Assembly (NCBI RefSeq): GCF_022606295.1
Contig: NZ_JAHHZS010000015.1
Span: 46,450-110,449 of the forward strand
Length of the DNA stretch: 64,000 nucleotides
Reading direction: 5' to 3'
From: Arthrobacter bambusae
Lineage (GTDB): Bacteria > Actinomycetota > Actinomycetes > Actinomycetales > Micrococcaceae
Position 1 is the stretch's first letter. The number at the start of each line of letters is the position of its first letter. Of this stretch, positions 7,839 to 16,732 are shown piece after piece. The notes beneath the pieces were generated by a model. The model did no database searches, was not told where the DNA came from, and saw only the letters and a program-made list of their open reading frames with translations. The position numbers and the translations under genes are program-made.

Positions 7839-8902
7839 TGCTCCCCATCAACGAAACCATGGGCCAGTACAGCGAGCTTTTCATGCTGCTCGCGGCCGGT
7901 ACCTACACGGTGGCGTTCATCGCTTTCGCGTGGGACCTCGCCAAGAGCAGCAAGATGCTGAAAGCGGTGGACCTGAAAGCGGCCTCTTCGGTGGCAGCCG
8001 AGGTCAAGGTTCCGGTCGCCGCCGGCCGTGCCGGTGGAAACGACGTCGGGGGACCTGCGGGCCGTACCGAGCGCCCGACGTCGGCGATCACCTCCGTCAG
8101 CCAGACCGCCGGCGGTGACATGAAGTACGCCGCCGAGCGCCGCATTCCGGCCCGCGTCGCGGTGGCAGTGGCGATCATCGGCGTGGTCATCCACGGTGCC
8201 GGGGTCATCACCCGTGCGCTCGGCGCAGGCCGCGTGCCGTGGGGAAACATGTACGAGTTCCTGACCACCGGCGCTTTCCTGGTGGTGGCTGTCTTCCTGC
8301 TCTCGCTCATCCGCCGCGACCTGCGCTTCCTGGGCACCTTCGTGCTGGGCCTCGCCGTGATCATGATGGTGGCGGCATCGGTGACGTACTGGACCCCGGT
8401 GGGCCACCTGGTTCCTGCACTCCAAAGCTACTGGCTGGTCATCCACGTTTCCATCGCAGTGATGTCCGCGTCCTTGTTCACCTTGACGTTCGCCATGTCA
8501 GCCCTGCAGCTGCTGCAATCACACCGCCAGAAGACCCTGGCTGCCGGCGGTGTGGACAGGCTGGGCTTCATGCGGCTCGTACCGAACGCGTTGAGCCTGG
8601 AGAACCTGTCCTACCGCATCAACACCGTGGGATTCGTGGGTTGGACCTTCACCCTCATGTTCGGCGCCATCTGGGCCGAGAAAGCCTGGGGCCGCTTCTG
8701 GGGTTGGGACACGAAGGAAGTCTGGACGTTCGTGATCTGGGTGGTCTATGCCGGATACCTGCACGCACGCGCCACCCGCGGCTGGACAGGAACCCGCGCA
8801 GCCTGGTTGTCGATTGCGGGCTACCTGTGCGTGATCTTCAACTTCACCGTGGTCAACGTGTTCTTCAACGGCCTGCACTCGTACTCGGGGCTCCCGCAGT
8901 AA
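7838..8902 (+). CDS. ccsB: Cytochrome c biogenesis protein CcsB
   Basis: The 354-residue integral membrane protein carries the tryptophan-rich heme-handling motif WGRFWGWDTKEVW (near residue 285) and the flanking histidines expected of CcsB/CcsA (for example IHVS near 205 and NGLHSYSG at the C-terminus). It is the partner of ResB in system II cytochrome c synthesis. About eight helices are visible, and residues 45-90 form an Ala/Gly-rich cytoplasmic loop. It starts ATG within the stop of resB (TAATG) and is the last gene of the operon. Confidence 0.93.
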   Translation: MLPINETMGQYSELFMLLAAGTYTVAFIAFAWDLAKSSKMLKAVDLKAASSVAAEVKVPVAAGRAGGNDVGGPAGRTERPTSAITSVSQTAGGDMKYAAERRIPARVAVAVAIIGVVIHGAGVITRALGAGRVPWGNMYEFLTTGAFLVVAVFLLSLIRRDLRFLGTFVLGLAVIMMVAASVTYWTPVGHLVPALQSYWLVIHVSIAVMSASLFTLTFAMSALQLLQSHRQKTLAAGGVDRLGFMRLVPNALSLENLSYRINTVGFVGWTFTLMFGAIWAEKAWGRFWGWDTKEVWTFVIWVVYAGYLHARATRGWTGTRAAWLSIAGYLCVIFNFTVVNVFFNGLHSYSGLPQ

Positions 8903-8978
8903 GTTCAACGTGCTGAAGTCCGCGGGCCGGGTCCGCGGGCATCACCGGACGCCCGCTCGTGCCATGGCTCAGGGAACG

Positions 8979-9356
8979 TCAGCTGTTGACGTCGCCGCTG
9001 TCGTCGGCCTTGGACTCGCCCTTGAGCTTGCGTTCCTTCGCTTCGAGCTCGGCCTTGAGCTTCTTCAGCCGTTCGGCTTCTGCCTGCTTGCGACGGCGGG
9101 CCTCGAGGTTGCGGAGAAAGTCGGGGTCGTCGTCGGGTGCAGTGGGGTGGCTCGCGGGCTGCGGGGCGGGGCCGATGTTGTACGGGCGGCCGATGAGGAA
9201 CCAAAGAACCGCGCCGAGAACCGGCAGCAGGATCATCACCACGATCCACGCGGTTTTGGAAATCCCGCGGGTGGCGCGGCGGTCGGTGCGGATGGCATCC
9301 ACCAGCCCATAGACGAATACGAGCAGGACGGCCACAACTGCAACAACGCGGAGCAT
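8979..9356 (-). CDS. PLD nuclease N-terminal domain membrane protein
   Basis: This 125-residue protein starts MLRVVAVVAVLLVFVYGLVDAI. Two membrane helices (residues 2-20 and about 38-56, TAWIVVMILLPVLGAVLWFLIGRP) match the PLDc_N domain, with the conserved WFLIGRPYN ending. The C-terminal 50 residues are a charged coiled-coil rich in Lys, Glu and Ala (RRRKQAEAERLKKLKAELEAKERKLKG). No catalytic HKD domain is present, so it is a small membrane-anchored protein of unknown role. The start was chosen because upstream in-frame sequence is unlike a protein N-terminus. Confidence 0.85.
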   Translation of the reverse strand: MLRVVAVVAVLLVFVYGLVDAIRTDRRATRGISKTAWIVVMILLPVLGAVLWFLIGRPYNIGPAPQPASHPTAPDDDPDFLRNLEARRRKQAEAERLKKLKAELEAKERKLKGESKADDSGDVNS

Positions 9357-9437
9357 AACGTCAAGTCTAGTCTCCGCGCGGTCCGGTGATAGCTGCGCGC
9401 ACAGAGTGCGATCAGGCTGTGAGGCTAAACTTGATCC

Positions 9438-9746
9438 GTGGCTTTCCTCAAATACTCCCTGATCCGCTTGGCGCTCTTCGTGCCGCTCTTCGTCCTCTTT
9501 GCCCTGTTGCACACGGGTTTGTTGCTGGCGGCTATTTTCGCGGGCCTTATCGCGTTCGCCATCAGTTACCTGTTTTTCAAGAAGCAGCGCGACGACGCCA
9601 CGGCATCCATGCGCGAGCGTTTCTCCGGGCGGGCCAAGCCCATCCGCTCGGCGCTGGAGATCGAAGATGCCGCGATCGAGGACCGGCTGGTGGATGAAAA
9701 CCCCGTAGTTAAGGTCGAGAACGACCGACGCCCCAAAGAAGGCTAG
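9438..9746 (+). CDS. DUF4229 membrane protein
   Basis: A GTG start gives a 102-residue protein with two helices (LIRLALFVPLFVLFALLHTGLL and AAIFAGLIAFAISYLFF), then KKQRDDATASMRERF and an acidic tail. Proteins of this shape (DUF4229) are found in actinobacteria next to menA, exactly as here, where menA converges from the other strand. This suggests a link with quinone metabolism, but the activity is unknown. Confidence 0.85.
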   Translation: MAFLKYSLIRLALFVPLFVLFALLHTGLLLAAIFAGLIAFAISYLFFKKQRDDATASMRERFSGRAKPIRSALEIEDAAIEDRLVDENPVVKVENDRRPKEG

Positions 9747-9751
9747 AAGCC

Positions 9752-9800
9752 CACGTGAGCGGGGGTTGGCGAAAACCGGGCTATATGTGAGCGGGGGTTA
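9752..9800. repeat. Family B element, degenerate half copy
   Basis: Two GTGAGCGGGGGTT boxes lie 34 bp apart in the convergent gap between the DUF4229 gene and menA; the second touches the menA stop codon. Both are in the GTGAGC orientation only, so this looks like the right half of the larger palindromic family B element seen near 44.6 and 57 kb. Confidence 0.6.
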
Positions 9801-10679
9801 GAAGCCGTGGCTCAGGATGAGGCCCACGGAAAACAGCACGCTGTAGCCAAGGTTGATCAATCCGGTCTGCTTGAGCACCGGGATGAGGCTCTTTCGCTTC
9901 CGGCCGTTGACCATGAGCCAGGCCGGCATGAGGCAGGCCGGGACCAACAGCAATACGATCAGCATCCAGGGCCTGGTGGGTGCGAGCACCACCACCAGCA
10001 GGATGGCGAGGGCCAGCATCAGGACATAGCTCTCGCGGGCATGGCGGTCGCCCAGTCGCACGGCCAGGGTCCGCTTGCCCGCCAGCATGTCCGTGGGGAT
10101 GTCGCGCACATTGTTCGCCATCAGTAGGGCGCACGCGATCAATCCGGTGCCAATCGCGCCGATGACGGCCGGGAGGCTCACTTGCCCCGCCTGCGTGTAG
10201 GTGGTGCCCAGCGTTGCCACCAGGCCGAAGAAGACAAACACGAACAGGTCGCCCAGGCCCAGGTAGCCATAGGGGTTCTTGCCTCCGGTATATCCCCAGG
10301 CGGCGAGGACGCAGCCGATGCCCACCAGGATCAGCCACCAGCTCTGCGTGATGATCACCAGGACCAGGCCGAAAATCATGGCCAGGCCGAACGCGCCGAA
10401 GGCGGCCCACTTGACGTGGTCCGGCCGGGCAGCGCCGGAACCGACCAGCCGGAGCGGACCCACGCGGTCCTCATCGGTACCGCGGATGCCGTCCGAATAG
10501 TCGTTGGCATAGTTGACCCCGATCTGCAGCAGCAGCGCCACGAGGGCGGCGAGGATGGCATTCAAGAGCCGGAAAGATTGCAGCTCGTAGGCGGCCGCTG
10601 TGCCGATCAGCACCGGCGCGATCGCCGCCGGCAGGGTGCGCAGGCGGGCGCCTTGAATCCATTGTGCAGCTGTTGCCAC
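9798..10679 (-). CDS. menA: 1,4-dihydroxy-2-naphthoate polyprenyltransferase
   Basis: MenA attaches the isoprenoid chain to 1,4-dihydroxy-2-naphthoate, giving demethylmenaquinone. The 293-residue UbiA-family membrane protein shows the first Asp-rich motif NYANDYSDGIRGTD (about residues 56-69), binding Mg-diphosphate, and the second motif region NNVRDIPTDMLAGKRTLAVRLG (about 189-210). About nine helices are present. A GTG start follows GAGG by eight bases. It is the last gene of the minus-strand set menB-menE-menA, separated from menE by 60 bp. Confidence 0.93.
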   Translation of the reverse strand: MATAAQWIQGARLRTLPAAIAPVLIGTAAAYELQSFRLLNAILAALVALLLQIGVNYANDYSDGIRGTDEDRVGPLRLVGSGAARPDHVKWAAFGAFGLAMIFGLVLVIITQSWWLILVGIGCVLAAWGYTGGKNPYGYLGLGDLFVFVFFGLVATLGTTYTQAGQVSLPAVIGAIGTGLIACALLMANNVRDIPTDMLAGKRTLAVRLGDRHARESYVLMLALAILLVVVLAPTRPWMLIVLLLVPACLMPAWLMVNGRKRKSLIPVLKQTGLINLGYSVLFSVGLILSHGF

Positions 10680-10739
10680 GTTCAGTACCTCGTGTTGTTT
10701 CGCGTTGGGGAAGGCAAATGACGGTCAGGGAGGACCTAT

Positions 10740-11873
10740 CTATTCTCCCTGATGCACCTCGGTGAGAAGCTCGATCATCGCCAGCCGGTCCGGCTTTCCA
10801 TTGGGAAGCATGATGAGTCCATCCGTGGTGAGCACGGTTTTGGGAGCAAGGGTCCCTAGGGATTCCTGGCAGCGGGCCTTGTAGTCCGCGACGCTTTCCG
10901 GGGAGCTGTCCTCGACGGCAACATACGCTGCCACCGCCTGGCCCCACTCCCTGGAAGGCACCCCGGCCACGAAAGCCGCCGTGACGCCGTCGAACTTTTC
11001 AAGCTCCGCCTGGATGAACGCGGCGGAGGCTTTGACGCCGCCGGTGATGATGACGTCGTCGGCCCGTCCCAGCACCGTGAGCGTGCCGTCGGCGGCGAGC
11101 TCGCCAAGATCGTTGGTGCGATACCAGCGGGTGCCGTCCTCGTCGAAGAATGCCTCGGCACTTGCCTCGGGCGCGTCCAGGTAACCGGAAGCCACGGTGT
11201 CGCCGCCCAGAAGGATCCGGCCGTCGTCGTCGAGCGTGACCCGAACGCCCTCCAGCGGGTTTCCGTCGTACACGCAACCGCCGCATGTCTCGGCGGAGCC
11301 ATACGTGGTCACGACCTTCAGCCCGGCCTCGCTGGCGGCGTCCAGCAGTGCGGTGGCCGCGGGAGCGCCGCCCAGGAGGATGGCATTGAAGCGGCGCAGG
11401 GCTGCGAGGGTCTGAGGCGACGGCGCGTCCAGGAGCCGCTGCAATTGCGTCGGTACCAGGGAGGTGAAGCGGATGGTGTCGGTCAGTTCCTCGGCGGCGG
11501 CAGTGAAGGCCTCCGGAGTGAAGCCGTTCGAGAGGTCCATGACCCACGGACGCGTGCCGGCGAAGAGCGAGCGGACCAGGACCTGGACTCCGGCAACGTA
11601 CTGCAGCGGCAGGGCCAGGAGCCACTGGCCCTCACCGCGGAGCGCGATGGCCGTGGCCATGGAAGAAGCAGCGAGCTCATCGACCGTCAGCACTGTGGCC
11701 TTGGGCGTGCCGGTGGACCCCGACGTGCGGACCACTACTGCAGCGTCCTCGAAACCGGGCGTTTCAACGGGGACGGCCACCGGGGTGCCGTCTTCCGCGA
11801 CGACGATTTCGACGGCGGGTCCCTCGTCGTGGAGGGCCGCGGCCAGGGCTTTGAGAACGGGATCGATGTTCAC
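10740..11873 (-). CDS. menE: o-Succinylbenzoate--CoA ligase
   Basis: MenE activates o-succinylbenzoate to its CoA thioester with ATP. The 377-residue protein has the AMP-binding signature VVVRTSGSTGTPKATVLT (about residues 45-62). ANL-family blocks follow: VTTYGSAETCGG, YLDAPEASAEAFFDEDGTRWYRTNDLG and VLGRADDVIITGGVKAS. The C-terminal lysine loop LPNGKPDRLAM is present. It is shorter than most ANL ligases but normal for actinobacterial MenE. A GTG start lies 9 bp after menB, so the two are co-transcribed. Confidence 0.92.
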   Translation of the reverse strand: MNIDPVLKALAAALHDEGPAVEIVVAEDGTPVAVPVETPGFEDAAVVVRTSGSTGTPKATVLTVDELAASSMATAIALRGEGQWLLALPLQYVAGVQVLVRSLFAGTRPWVMDLSNGFTPEAFTAAAEELTDTIRFTSLVPTQLQRLLDAPSPQTLAALRRFNAILLGGAPAATALLDAASEAGLKVVTTYGSAETCGGCVYDGNPLEGVRVTLDDDGRILLGGDTVASGYLDAPEASAEAFFDEDGTRWYRTNDLGELAADGTLTVLGRADDVIITGGVKASAAFIQAELEKFDGVTAAFVAGVPSREWGQAVAAYVAVEDSSPESVADYKARCQESLGTLAPKTVLTTDGLIMLPNGKPDRLAMIELLTEVHQGE

Positions 11874-11882
11874 GGGCGAGTC

Positions 11883-12836
11883 CTAGAAATAGTACGGAAA
11901 GTTGGACCAGTCCGGATCACGCTTCTCGAGGAAGGCTTCCTTGCCCTCGACTGCTTCGTCCGTCATGTAGGCCAGGCGCGTGGCCTCCCCGGCGAACACC
12001 TGCTGGCCGGCCAGGCCGTCGTCGGCGAGGTTGAAGGCGAACTTGAGCATGCGGATGGCCTGCGGGGATTGGCGCGCAATGTCCGCCGCGTACTCCAGGG
12101 CGACTTCCTCGAGGCGCTCGTGGTCCACGGCCTCGTTCACGGCACCCATGCGGACCATGTCCTCGGCGGAATACTCACGGGCCAGGAAGAAGATCTCGCG
12201 GGCGGCTTTCTGCCCGATCTGGCGGGCGAGCAGCGCCGAGCCGTAACCGGCGTCGAAACTTCCCACGGTGGCATCGGTCTGCTTGAACTTGCCGTGCTCG
12301 CGCGAGGCGATGGTGAGATCGCTCACGACGTGAAGGGAGTGGCCGCCGCCTGCTGCCCAGCCGTTCACGACGGCGATGACCACCTTGGGCATGGTCCGCA
12401 TGAGCCGCTGGACTTCCAGGATGTGCAGACGGCCGGCCCGGGCGGGGTCGATGCTTTCCTGGGTCTCGCCGTCGGCATAGCGGTAACCGTCCCTGCCGCG
12501 GATCCGCTGATCGCCGCCGGAGCAGAAGGAATGGCCGCCGTCCTTGGGGGAGGGGCCGTTGCCGGTGAGAAGCACGGTGGCGACATCGGGAGTCATCCGG
12601 GCGTGGTCCATGGCACGGTAGAGCTCGTCAACCGTGCCGGGACGGAAGGCGTTGCGGACCTCCGGGCGGTTGAAGGCGATCCGGACGGTCGGAAGGTCCC
12701 TCGTCACCTTCCCGCCGGCGTCGCGCTCGACCTGCCGGTGGTAGGTCATGTCCTGGAAATCGTCGAAACCGGACACTGTGCGCCAGCGAGACGGGTCAAA
12801 GACGTCGGATACCTTGGCGGGGAAGTCGTTGCTCAC
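11883..12836 (-). CDS. menB: 1,4-dihydroxy-2-naphthoyl-CoA synthase
   Basis: MenB cyclises o-succinylbenzoyl-CoA. The 317-residue crotonase-fold protein shows RIAFNRPEVRNAFRPGTVDEL, the oxyanion-hole segment GHSFCSGGDQRIRG, the second glycine block VNGWAAGGGHSLHVVSDL and the C-terminal RDPDWSNFPYYF, which is highly characteristic of MenB. The first 45 residues (up to DFQDMTYHRQ) match MenB rather than other crotonases. A GTG start is used. It is the first gene of menB-menE-menA. Confidence 0.95.
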   Translation of the reverse strand: MSNDFPAKVSDVFDPSRWRTVSGFDDFQDMTYHRQVERDAGGKVTRDLPTVRIAFNRPEVRNAFRPGTVDELYRAMDHARMTPDVATVLLTGNGPSPKDGGHSFCSGGDQRIRGRDGYRYADGETQESIDPARAGRLHILEVQRLMRTMPKVVIAVVNGWAAGGGHSLHVVSDLTIASREHGKFKQTDATVGSFDAGYGSALLARQIGQKAAREIFFLAREYSAEDMVRMGAVNEAVDHERLEEVALEYAADIARQSPQAIRMLKFAFNLADDGLAGQQVFAGEATRLAYMTDEAVEGKEAFLEKRDPDWSNFPYYF

Positions 12837-12857
12837 CCTCAGAGTCTAGTAATCCCC

Positions 12858-13295
12858 TCAGCTGATGCAGAACTCGTTGCCTTCGGGATCCGCCATGGTG
12901 TGCCATTCGTGCGGTCCTTGCTTGGCCGTCCACAGGAATTTCGCGCCCCGCGCTTCCAACGCGGCGCGGACGTGGTCCTTGTCCTGTCCGTTGAGGCGGA
13001 CGTCCCAGTGGACGCGGTTCTTGACGGTCTTGTTTTCCGGAACGGTCTGGAACAGGAAGCGGCGGCGGGTGTCGTTGTCTTGGTCTTCCTCCGGGCCGAT
13101 GGCCGCGCCGTCCTTCCACACGAGCTTGCCGTTGTGGGTGGTGGTCTCTTCCTCCGTGGCGAAGCCTTGATCCACCATGGACCGGATGAACGCCTCGTCC
13201 TGGGGCTCCACGATCCATTCGAGCGTCTCGGCCCACCAATCGGCCAGGGCGTGCGGATTCCTGCAGTCGATCACTACCTGAAAGTTCAGTGCCAT
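12858..13295 (-). CDS. VOC/glyoxalase-like domain protein
   Basis: The 145-residue protein begins MALNFQVVIDCRNPHALADWWAETL and ends HEWHTMADPEGNEFCIS. Two beta-alpha-beta-beta-beta repeats are visible, with the pattern VHWDVRLNGQD in the middle, typical of the actinobacterial glyoxalase-like group. The conserved DPEGNEFC motif carries one usual metal-ligand region. Substrate is unknown. It stands 21 bp upstream of menB on the same strand and could be the head of that transcript, but a functional link is not evident. Confidence 0.82.
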   Translation of the reverse strand: MALNFQVVIDCRNPHALADWWAETLEWIVEPQDEAFIRSMVDQGFATEEETTTHNGKLVWKDGAAIGPEEDQDNDTRRRFLFQTVPENKTVKNRVHWDVRLNGQDKDHVRAALEARGAKFLWTAKQGPHEWHTMADPEGNEFCIS

Positions 13296-13361
13296 GGACT
13301 GAAGCTACGACGACGGCGCGTGGCCGGGGAAGCGCCTAGCGGACAGTTCCGGTCCGGGTTG

Positions 13362-13427
13362 CCCAACTAACTCGCAGTAAGTGTCGTTTTGGGCCTTGAA
13401 AACGACATCTACTGCGAGTCAGTTGGG
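13362..13427. repeat. Family A 66-bp palindrome, copy 1
   Basis: The element starts CCCAACTAACTCGCAG and ends CTGCGAGTCAGTTGGG, with inner arms GTCGTTTT and AAAACGAC. Its length of 66 bp is identical to the other four family A copies in the window. It lies between the convergently placed VOC start region and the CPBP gene end. Confidence 0.85.
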
Positions 13428-13446
13428 TGGGCGGGCGTGGGGTGGG

Positions 13447-14175
13447 CTAGCCGCCGAGGAGTTGCGGCGGGATCGCGTAGATCAGCACGACGGCCAGAAG
13501 GTTCTTGGCGGCATGCACGAAGTAGGAGAACATGACATTCTTGCCCGTCCAGACGTAGACGGCCACCAGGACCACGCCCATTCCGAGGTACGGGGCCAGC
13601 GCGGGAACTACCAATCCCTCGCGTCCCACCACATGGATGGCGGCGAAGCACAGCACGGACAGGACACAACAAAGCCAAATATTGACTCGGCGGGACAGCT
13701 TGCCGATGAGCAGGTGCCGGAACAGGTACTCCTCCACGAAGGGACCCAACACCACCAGCAACGGCACCACGAACCACGGCGGCAGTTGCAGGACCAGCGA
13801 CTGGAGGGTCAGCTGGTTCTGCGACTCCTTGGCCAATCCGGTAACTGTCACCAGGATGGCGGTGATCACCAGCATCGCGACGATGGACAGTGGAATCATG
13901 GCCAGCGTGAACCATGGACGTGTGGCCAGGATCAGGAAATCCCGGGCTATGACGCGCCACGCTGCCGCAACCGCGAAAAGGCCCACCGAAGCATAGAACC
14001 CGAGGTTGATGGCGAAGACGGCCGTGGCAGGGTCGGGGAAAATCTGTTGCACGAAAGCCGTCACGGGCGCGGTGGCGAGGCTCAGAACAGCGGCCAATGA
14101 CACATAGAGTCCGAAAGCCGCGGCGTCCAAGCCCGTGAAACGGTATAGCCTGCCGGCTGGCGGAATGGTGCCCAT
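13447..14175 (-). CDS. CPBP family intramembrane metalloprotease
   Basis: The 242-residue membrane protein has about seven or eight helices and the three CPBP motifs: EEYLFRHLL (about residues 148-156), CFAAIHVV (about 177-184) and SYFVHAAKN (about 219-227). The glutamates and histidines form the Abi/CAAX protease metal site. Such proteins process prenylated or bacteriocin peptides or act as membrane maturation factors; the substrate here cannot be told. The gene appears monocistronic, reading away from the permease. Confidence 0.88.
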   Translation of the reverse strand: MGTIPPAGRLYRFTGLDAAAFGLYVSLAAVLSLATAPVTAFVQQIFPDPATAVFAINLGFYASVGLFAVAAAWRVIARDFLILATRPWFTLAMIPLSIVAMLVITAILVTVTGLAKESQNQLTLQSLVLQLPPWFVVPLLVVLGPFVEEYLFRHLLIGKLSRRVNIWLCCVLSVLCFAAIHVVGREGLVVPALAPYLGMGVVLVAVYVWTGKNVMFSYFVHAAKNLLAVVLIYAIPPQLLGG

Positions 14176-14377
14176 ATGTCCAGCTTAACGCCCCTGTTTG
14201 TTGCCCGCGTCACGGTCCGCGGAATTCACCGGGTACGATGGTTCTGCCGGATTTACCTTCGACGCTTCCGCGTTTTCGCAATTGATTCGACTCGCCAAGA
14301 GGTCGAAAGCTCGAATTGTTCTGTGCCAATGCGCGGGAAGCCAGGGCCGGCATCTACTCAACCCACAAGGAACAGCT

Positions 14378-15856
14378 GTGCCTCAAAACACCACAACCGA
14401 CCTTCAGCGTGAGCCGGGAACCCTGGCTGCGCCCAGTACCGCTACAACTTCCGCAAACCTCAGCGCCGAGGGCTACCAGAAGACCCTGAGCCGCCGCCAC
14501 GTCACGATGATCGCGATGGGCGGCGCGATCGGCGTCGGGCTCTTCATGGGTGCGGGTGGACGCCTGGCCTCCACAGGTCCGGCACTGATTTTCTCCTACG
14601 CGATTGCCGGCGTCATCGCCTACCTGCTGATGCGGGCCCTCGGCGAACTGATCATGTACCGCCAGACGTCCGGCTCGTTCGTCAGCTACGCCGGAGAAAT
14701 GTTCGGCAAGAAGGGCGCCTTCCTCTCCGGTTGGATGTACTTCATCAATTGGGCCATGACGGGCATCGCCGAGCTCATTGCCATCGGCCTCTACTTCCAG
14801 TTCTTCTTCCCGAACGTCCCCGTTGAACTGTCCGCCATCGCCGCGCTGGTGCTGCTGGTGGCCGTGAACCTGTTCAGCGTCAAAGCCTTCGGCGAGTTCG
14901 AATTCTGGGCGTCCTGCCTCAAGGTCGCCGCGATCCTGATCTTCCTGGCCGTGGGCACCTTCATGGTGGTCACGAACGCGCAGGTCGGCACCGGCCACGC
15001 CTCCGTGGGGAACCTCTTTGCTGCCGACGGCGGCATGTTCCCCAAGGGCGGACTGGTGATGATCCTGGTCCTGAACGCCGTGATCTTCGCTTACAACGCC
15101 ATTGAACTGGTCGGCATTACCGCCGGCGAGATGCAGAACCCGGAACGCGAAGTGCCCAAGGCGATCCGCGCCGTCGTGATCCGCATTGTGGTCTTCTACG
15201 TCGGCTCCGTCACCCTGCTGGCGATGCTCCTGCCTTCGGACCAGTACCACGCGGGGACCTCTCCGTTCGTCACGGTCTTCGGCCAGATGGGCTTGCCATG
15301 GATGGGCGACGTCATGAACATGATCGTCATCACCGCTGCGCTGTCCTCATGCAACTCGGGCCTGTACTCGATCGGCCGCATCTTCCGCACCATGGCCAAC
15401 AATGGACATGCCCCCAAGTGGCTCACCAAGATGTCCACCCGCCACGTGCCGTACGCGGCCATCCTGGCTATCGGCGCCGTGTATCTCGTGGGCATCCTGC
15501 TCAACATCTGGTTGGGCGGTTCGCACGCCTTCGACCTCGCGCTGAACACCGCATCGATCGGCGTCATCTTCACGTGGGGCTCGATCTTCGCCAGCCAGAT
15601 CGCGCTGCGCAAGAAGAAGGGCAACGTCTCCAGCCTCCCCATGCCGGGTTCGCCGTGGACCAGTTGGGCCGGCCTGATCGCCCTCTTGGCCATCACCGTG
15701 CTGATCGGCATGGACACCATGACGGACAAGGCCACGGGCGAGGTGTTCCTCCTGGGCCTCTGGACCCTGGCTACCATCCCGTTCTTCGCCCTGGTGCTGT
15801 GGCTTGGCTGGCAGAAGGTCAAGAACAACGAGCCGAAGAGCGAGCTTTTTAGCTAG
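14378..15856 (+). CDS. Amino-acid permease, AnsP-like (APC family)
   Basis: The 492-residue transporter has about 12 helices. The opening LSRRHVTMIAMGGAIGVGLFMGAGGRLASTGPA is the canonical APC/AAT consensus; RALGELIMYRQTSGSFVSYA and GWMYFINWAMTGIAELIAIGLY match L-asparagine permeases (AnsP) most closely. A proton-driven uptake role is likely. The GTG start at 14378 is chosen because AAGGA stands seven bases upstream; an upstream in-frame start would add 60 non-conserved residues. The last 10 residues are hydrophilic. A family A-like palindrome follows eight bases after the stop. Confidence 0.9.
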   Translation: MPQNTTTDLQREPGTLAAPSTATTSANLSAEGYQKTLSRRHVTMIAMGGAIGVGLFMGAGGRLASTGPALIFSYAIAGVIAYLLMRALGELIMYRQTSGSFVSYAGEMFGKKGAFLSGWMYFINWAMTGIAELIAIGLYFQFFFPNVPVELSAIAALVLLVAVNLFSVKAFGEFEFWASCLKVAAILIFLAVGTFMVVTNAQVGTGHASVGNLFAADGGMFPKGGLVMILVLNAVIFAYNAIELVGITAGEMQNPEREVPKAIRAVVIRIVVFYVGSVTLLAMLLPSDQYHAGTSPFVTVFGQMGLPWMGDVMNMIVITAALSSCNSGLYSIGRIFRTMANNGHAPKWLTKMSTRHVPYAAILAIGAVYLVGILLNIWLGGSHAFDLALNTASIGVIFTWGSIFASQIALRKKKGNVSSLPMPGSPWTSWAGLIALLAITVLIGMDTMTDKATGEVFLLGLWTLATIPFFALVLWLGWQKVKNNEPKSELFS

Positions 15857-15864
15857 TCCCCACC

Positions 15865-15924
15865 ATCGATTGCTCCGTAACTGCCATTTTGAGCTCTCAG
15901 AACGGCACTTACGGAGCAATCGAT
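15865..15924. repeat. 60-bp palindrome related to family A
   Basis: Arms ATCGATTGCTCCGTAA and TTACGGAGCAATCGAT are perfectly complementary over 16 bp. Inside them CTGCCATTTTGAG and CTCAGAACGGCA keep the layout of the family A centre. It lies between the permease stop and the convergent dienelactone hydrolase and could serve as a bidirectional terminator. Confidence 0.75.
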
Positions 15925-15933
15925 TTAACCGGC

Positions 15934-16659
15934 TCAGCCTTTCAGGTGTTTCGCGAAGTGGTCCTCGATCCGCTGCCAGGCTTCCGGAGCCGCGGCCGGA
16001 TCGGGTTTGATGCCCATCACCCGCATCAACGGCCGCAGAGGCCGGGGTCCGACCGCAACGTCGTTCATGAAGGCGTGGCCCGCCGTCGGGAATTCCTTGA
16101 CATCGTGCTCGATCCCGAGCGTCGACAGGGCGGCCTCCAACTTCGCGGCCGCTCCCGGCATCGTCCGGTCCTTGGCTCCGTAGTTGGCCACGACGGGGCA
16201 GGCGCCTTCCAAAGCCTGCTCCAGGTGCCGGGGCAACTGGCCATAGTTCACGGAGGCCGCGTCGAACTCGTCGTGGGCCATGAGCAGGGCGAAGGCGCCG
16301 CCCATGCAGAATCCGATGACCCCCACCTTTCCTGTGCACCGGGCATCGCTGCGGAGCCAGGAGCGTGCCGTGGACACATCCGTGAATGCCCGGCCCGCGC
16401 CCGACCCAAGGGAGCGCATGGTCGCCACGAGGCAGCGCCTCGCGCCGCCGTCGCTGTAAAGGTCGACGGCGAGCGTCAAGTAACCGGCGGCGGCCAGCCG
16501 GTCCGCGTGCCTGTGCATCTCCTCGTCGAGGCCGAAGGCTTCATGGATGAGCACGACGCCGGGAAACGGTCCTTCGCCGTCGGGCTCGGCCAGGTAACCC
16601 CGCAGGGTCTTCGAGCCTCCTGCCAGCGCGCTTTGAGCGCTCATGTCGATGTGCACCAT
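15934..16659 (-). CDS. Dienelactone hydrolase family protein
   Basis: This alpha/beta hydrolase of about 241 residues starts MVHIDMSAQS after AGGA seven bases upstream; starts 21 bp earlier or 15 bp later are possible. The nucleophile elbow is GFCMGG with cysteine as nucleophile, the aspartate lies in NYGAKDRTMPG, and the histidine in TAGHAFMN, the Cys-Asp-His triad of dienelactone hydrolases. VVLIHEAFGLDEEM carries the oxyanion-hole region. The natural substrate is unknown. It is cytoplasmic and monocistronic. Confidence 0.87.
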   Translation of the reverse strand: MVHIDMSAQSALAGGSKTLRGYLAEPDGEGPFPGVVLIHEAFGLDEEMHRHADRLAAAGYLTLAVDLYSDGGARRCLVATMRSLGSGAGRAFTDVSTARSWLRSDARCTGKVGVIGFCMGGAFALLMAHDEFDAASVNYGQLPRHLEQALEGACPVVANYGAKDRTMPGAAAKLEAALSTLGIEHDVKEFPTAGHAFMNDVAVGPRPLRPLMRVMGIKPDPAAAPEAWQRIEDHFAKHLKG

Positions 16660-16732
16660 GGTGCAATCCTGCCAGACCACGCGAATGTCTTCGCCGGAGG
16701 CTTTTGTCAGCGGTCGCCGTTAGGCTCGATGC

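Noticed and set aside
11445..13370. 641-codon open frame on the plus strand
   Set aside because: It lies antisense to menE, menB and the VOC gene, which have clear family motifs. Long antisense frames are common in high-GC DNA with biased third positions.
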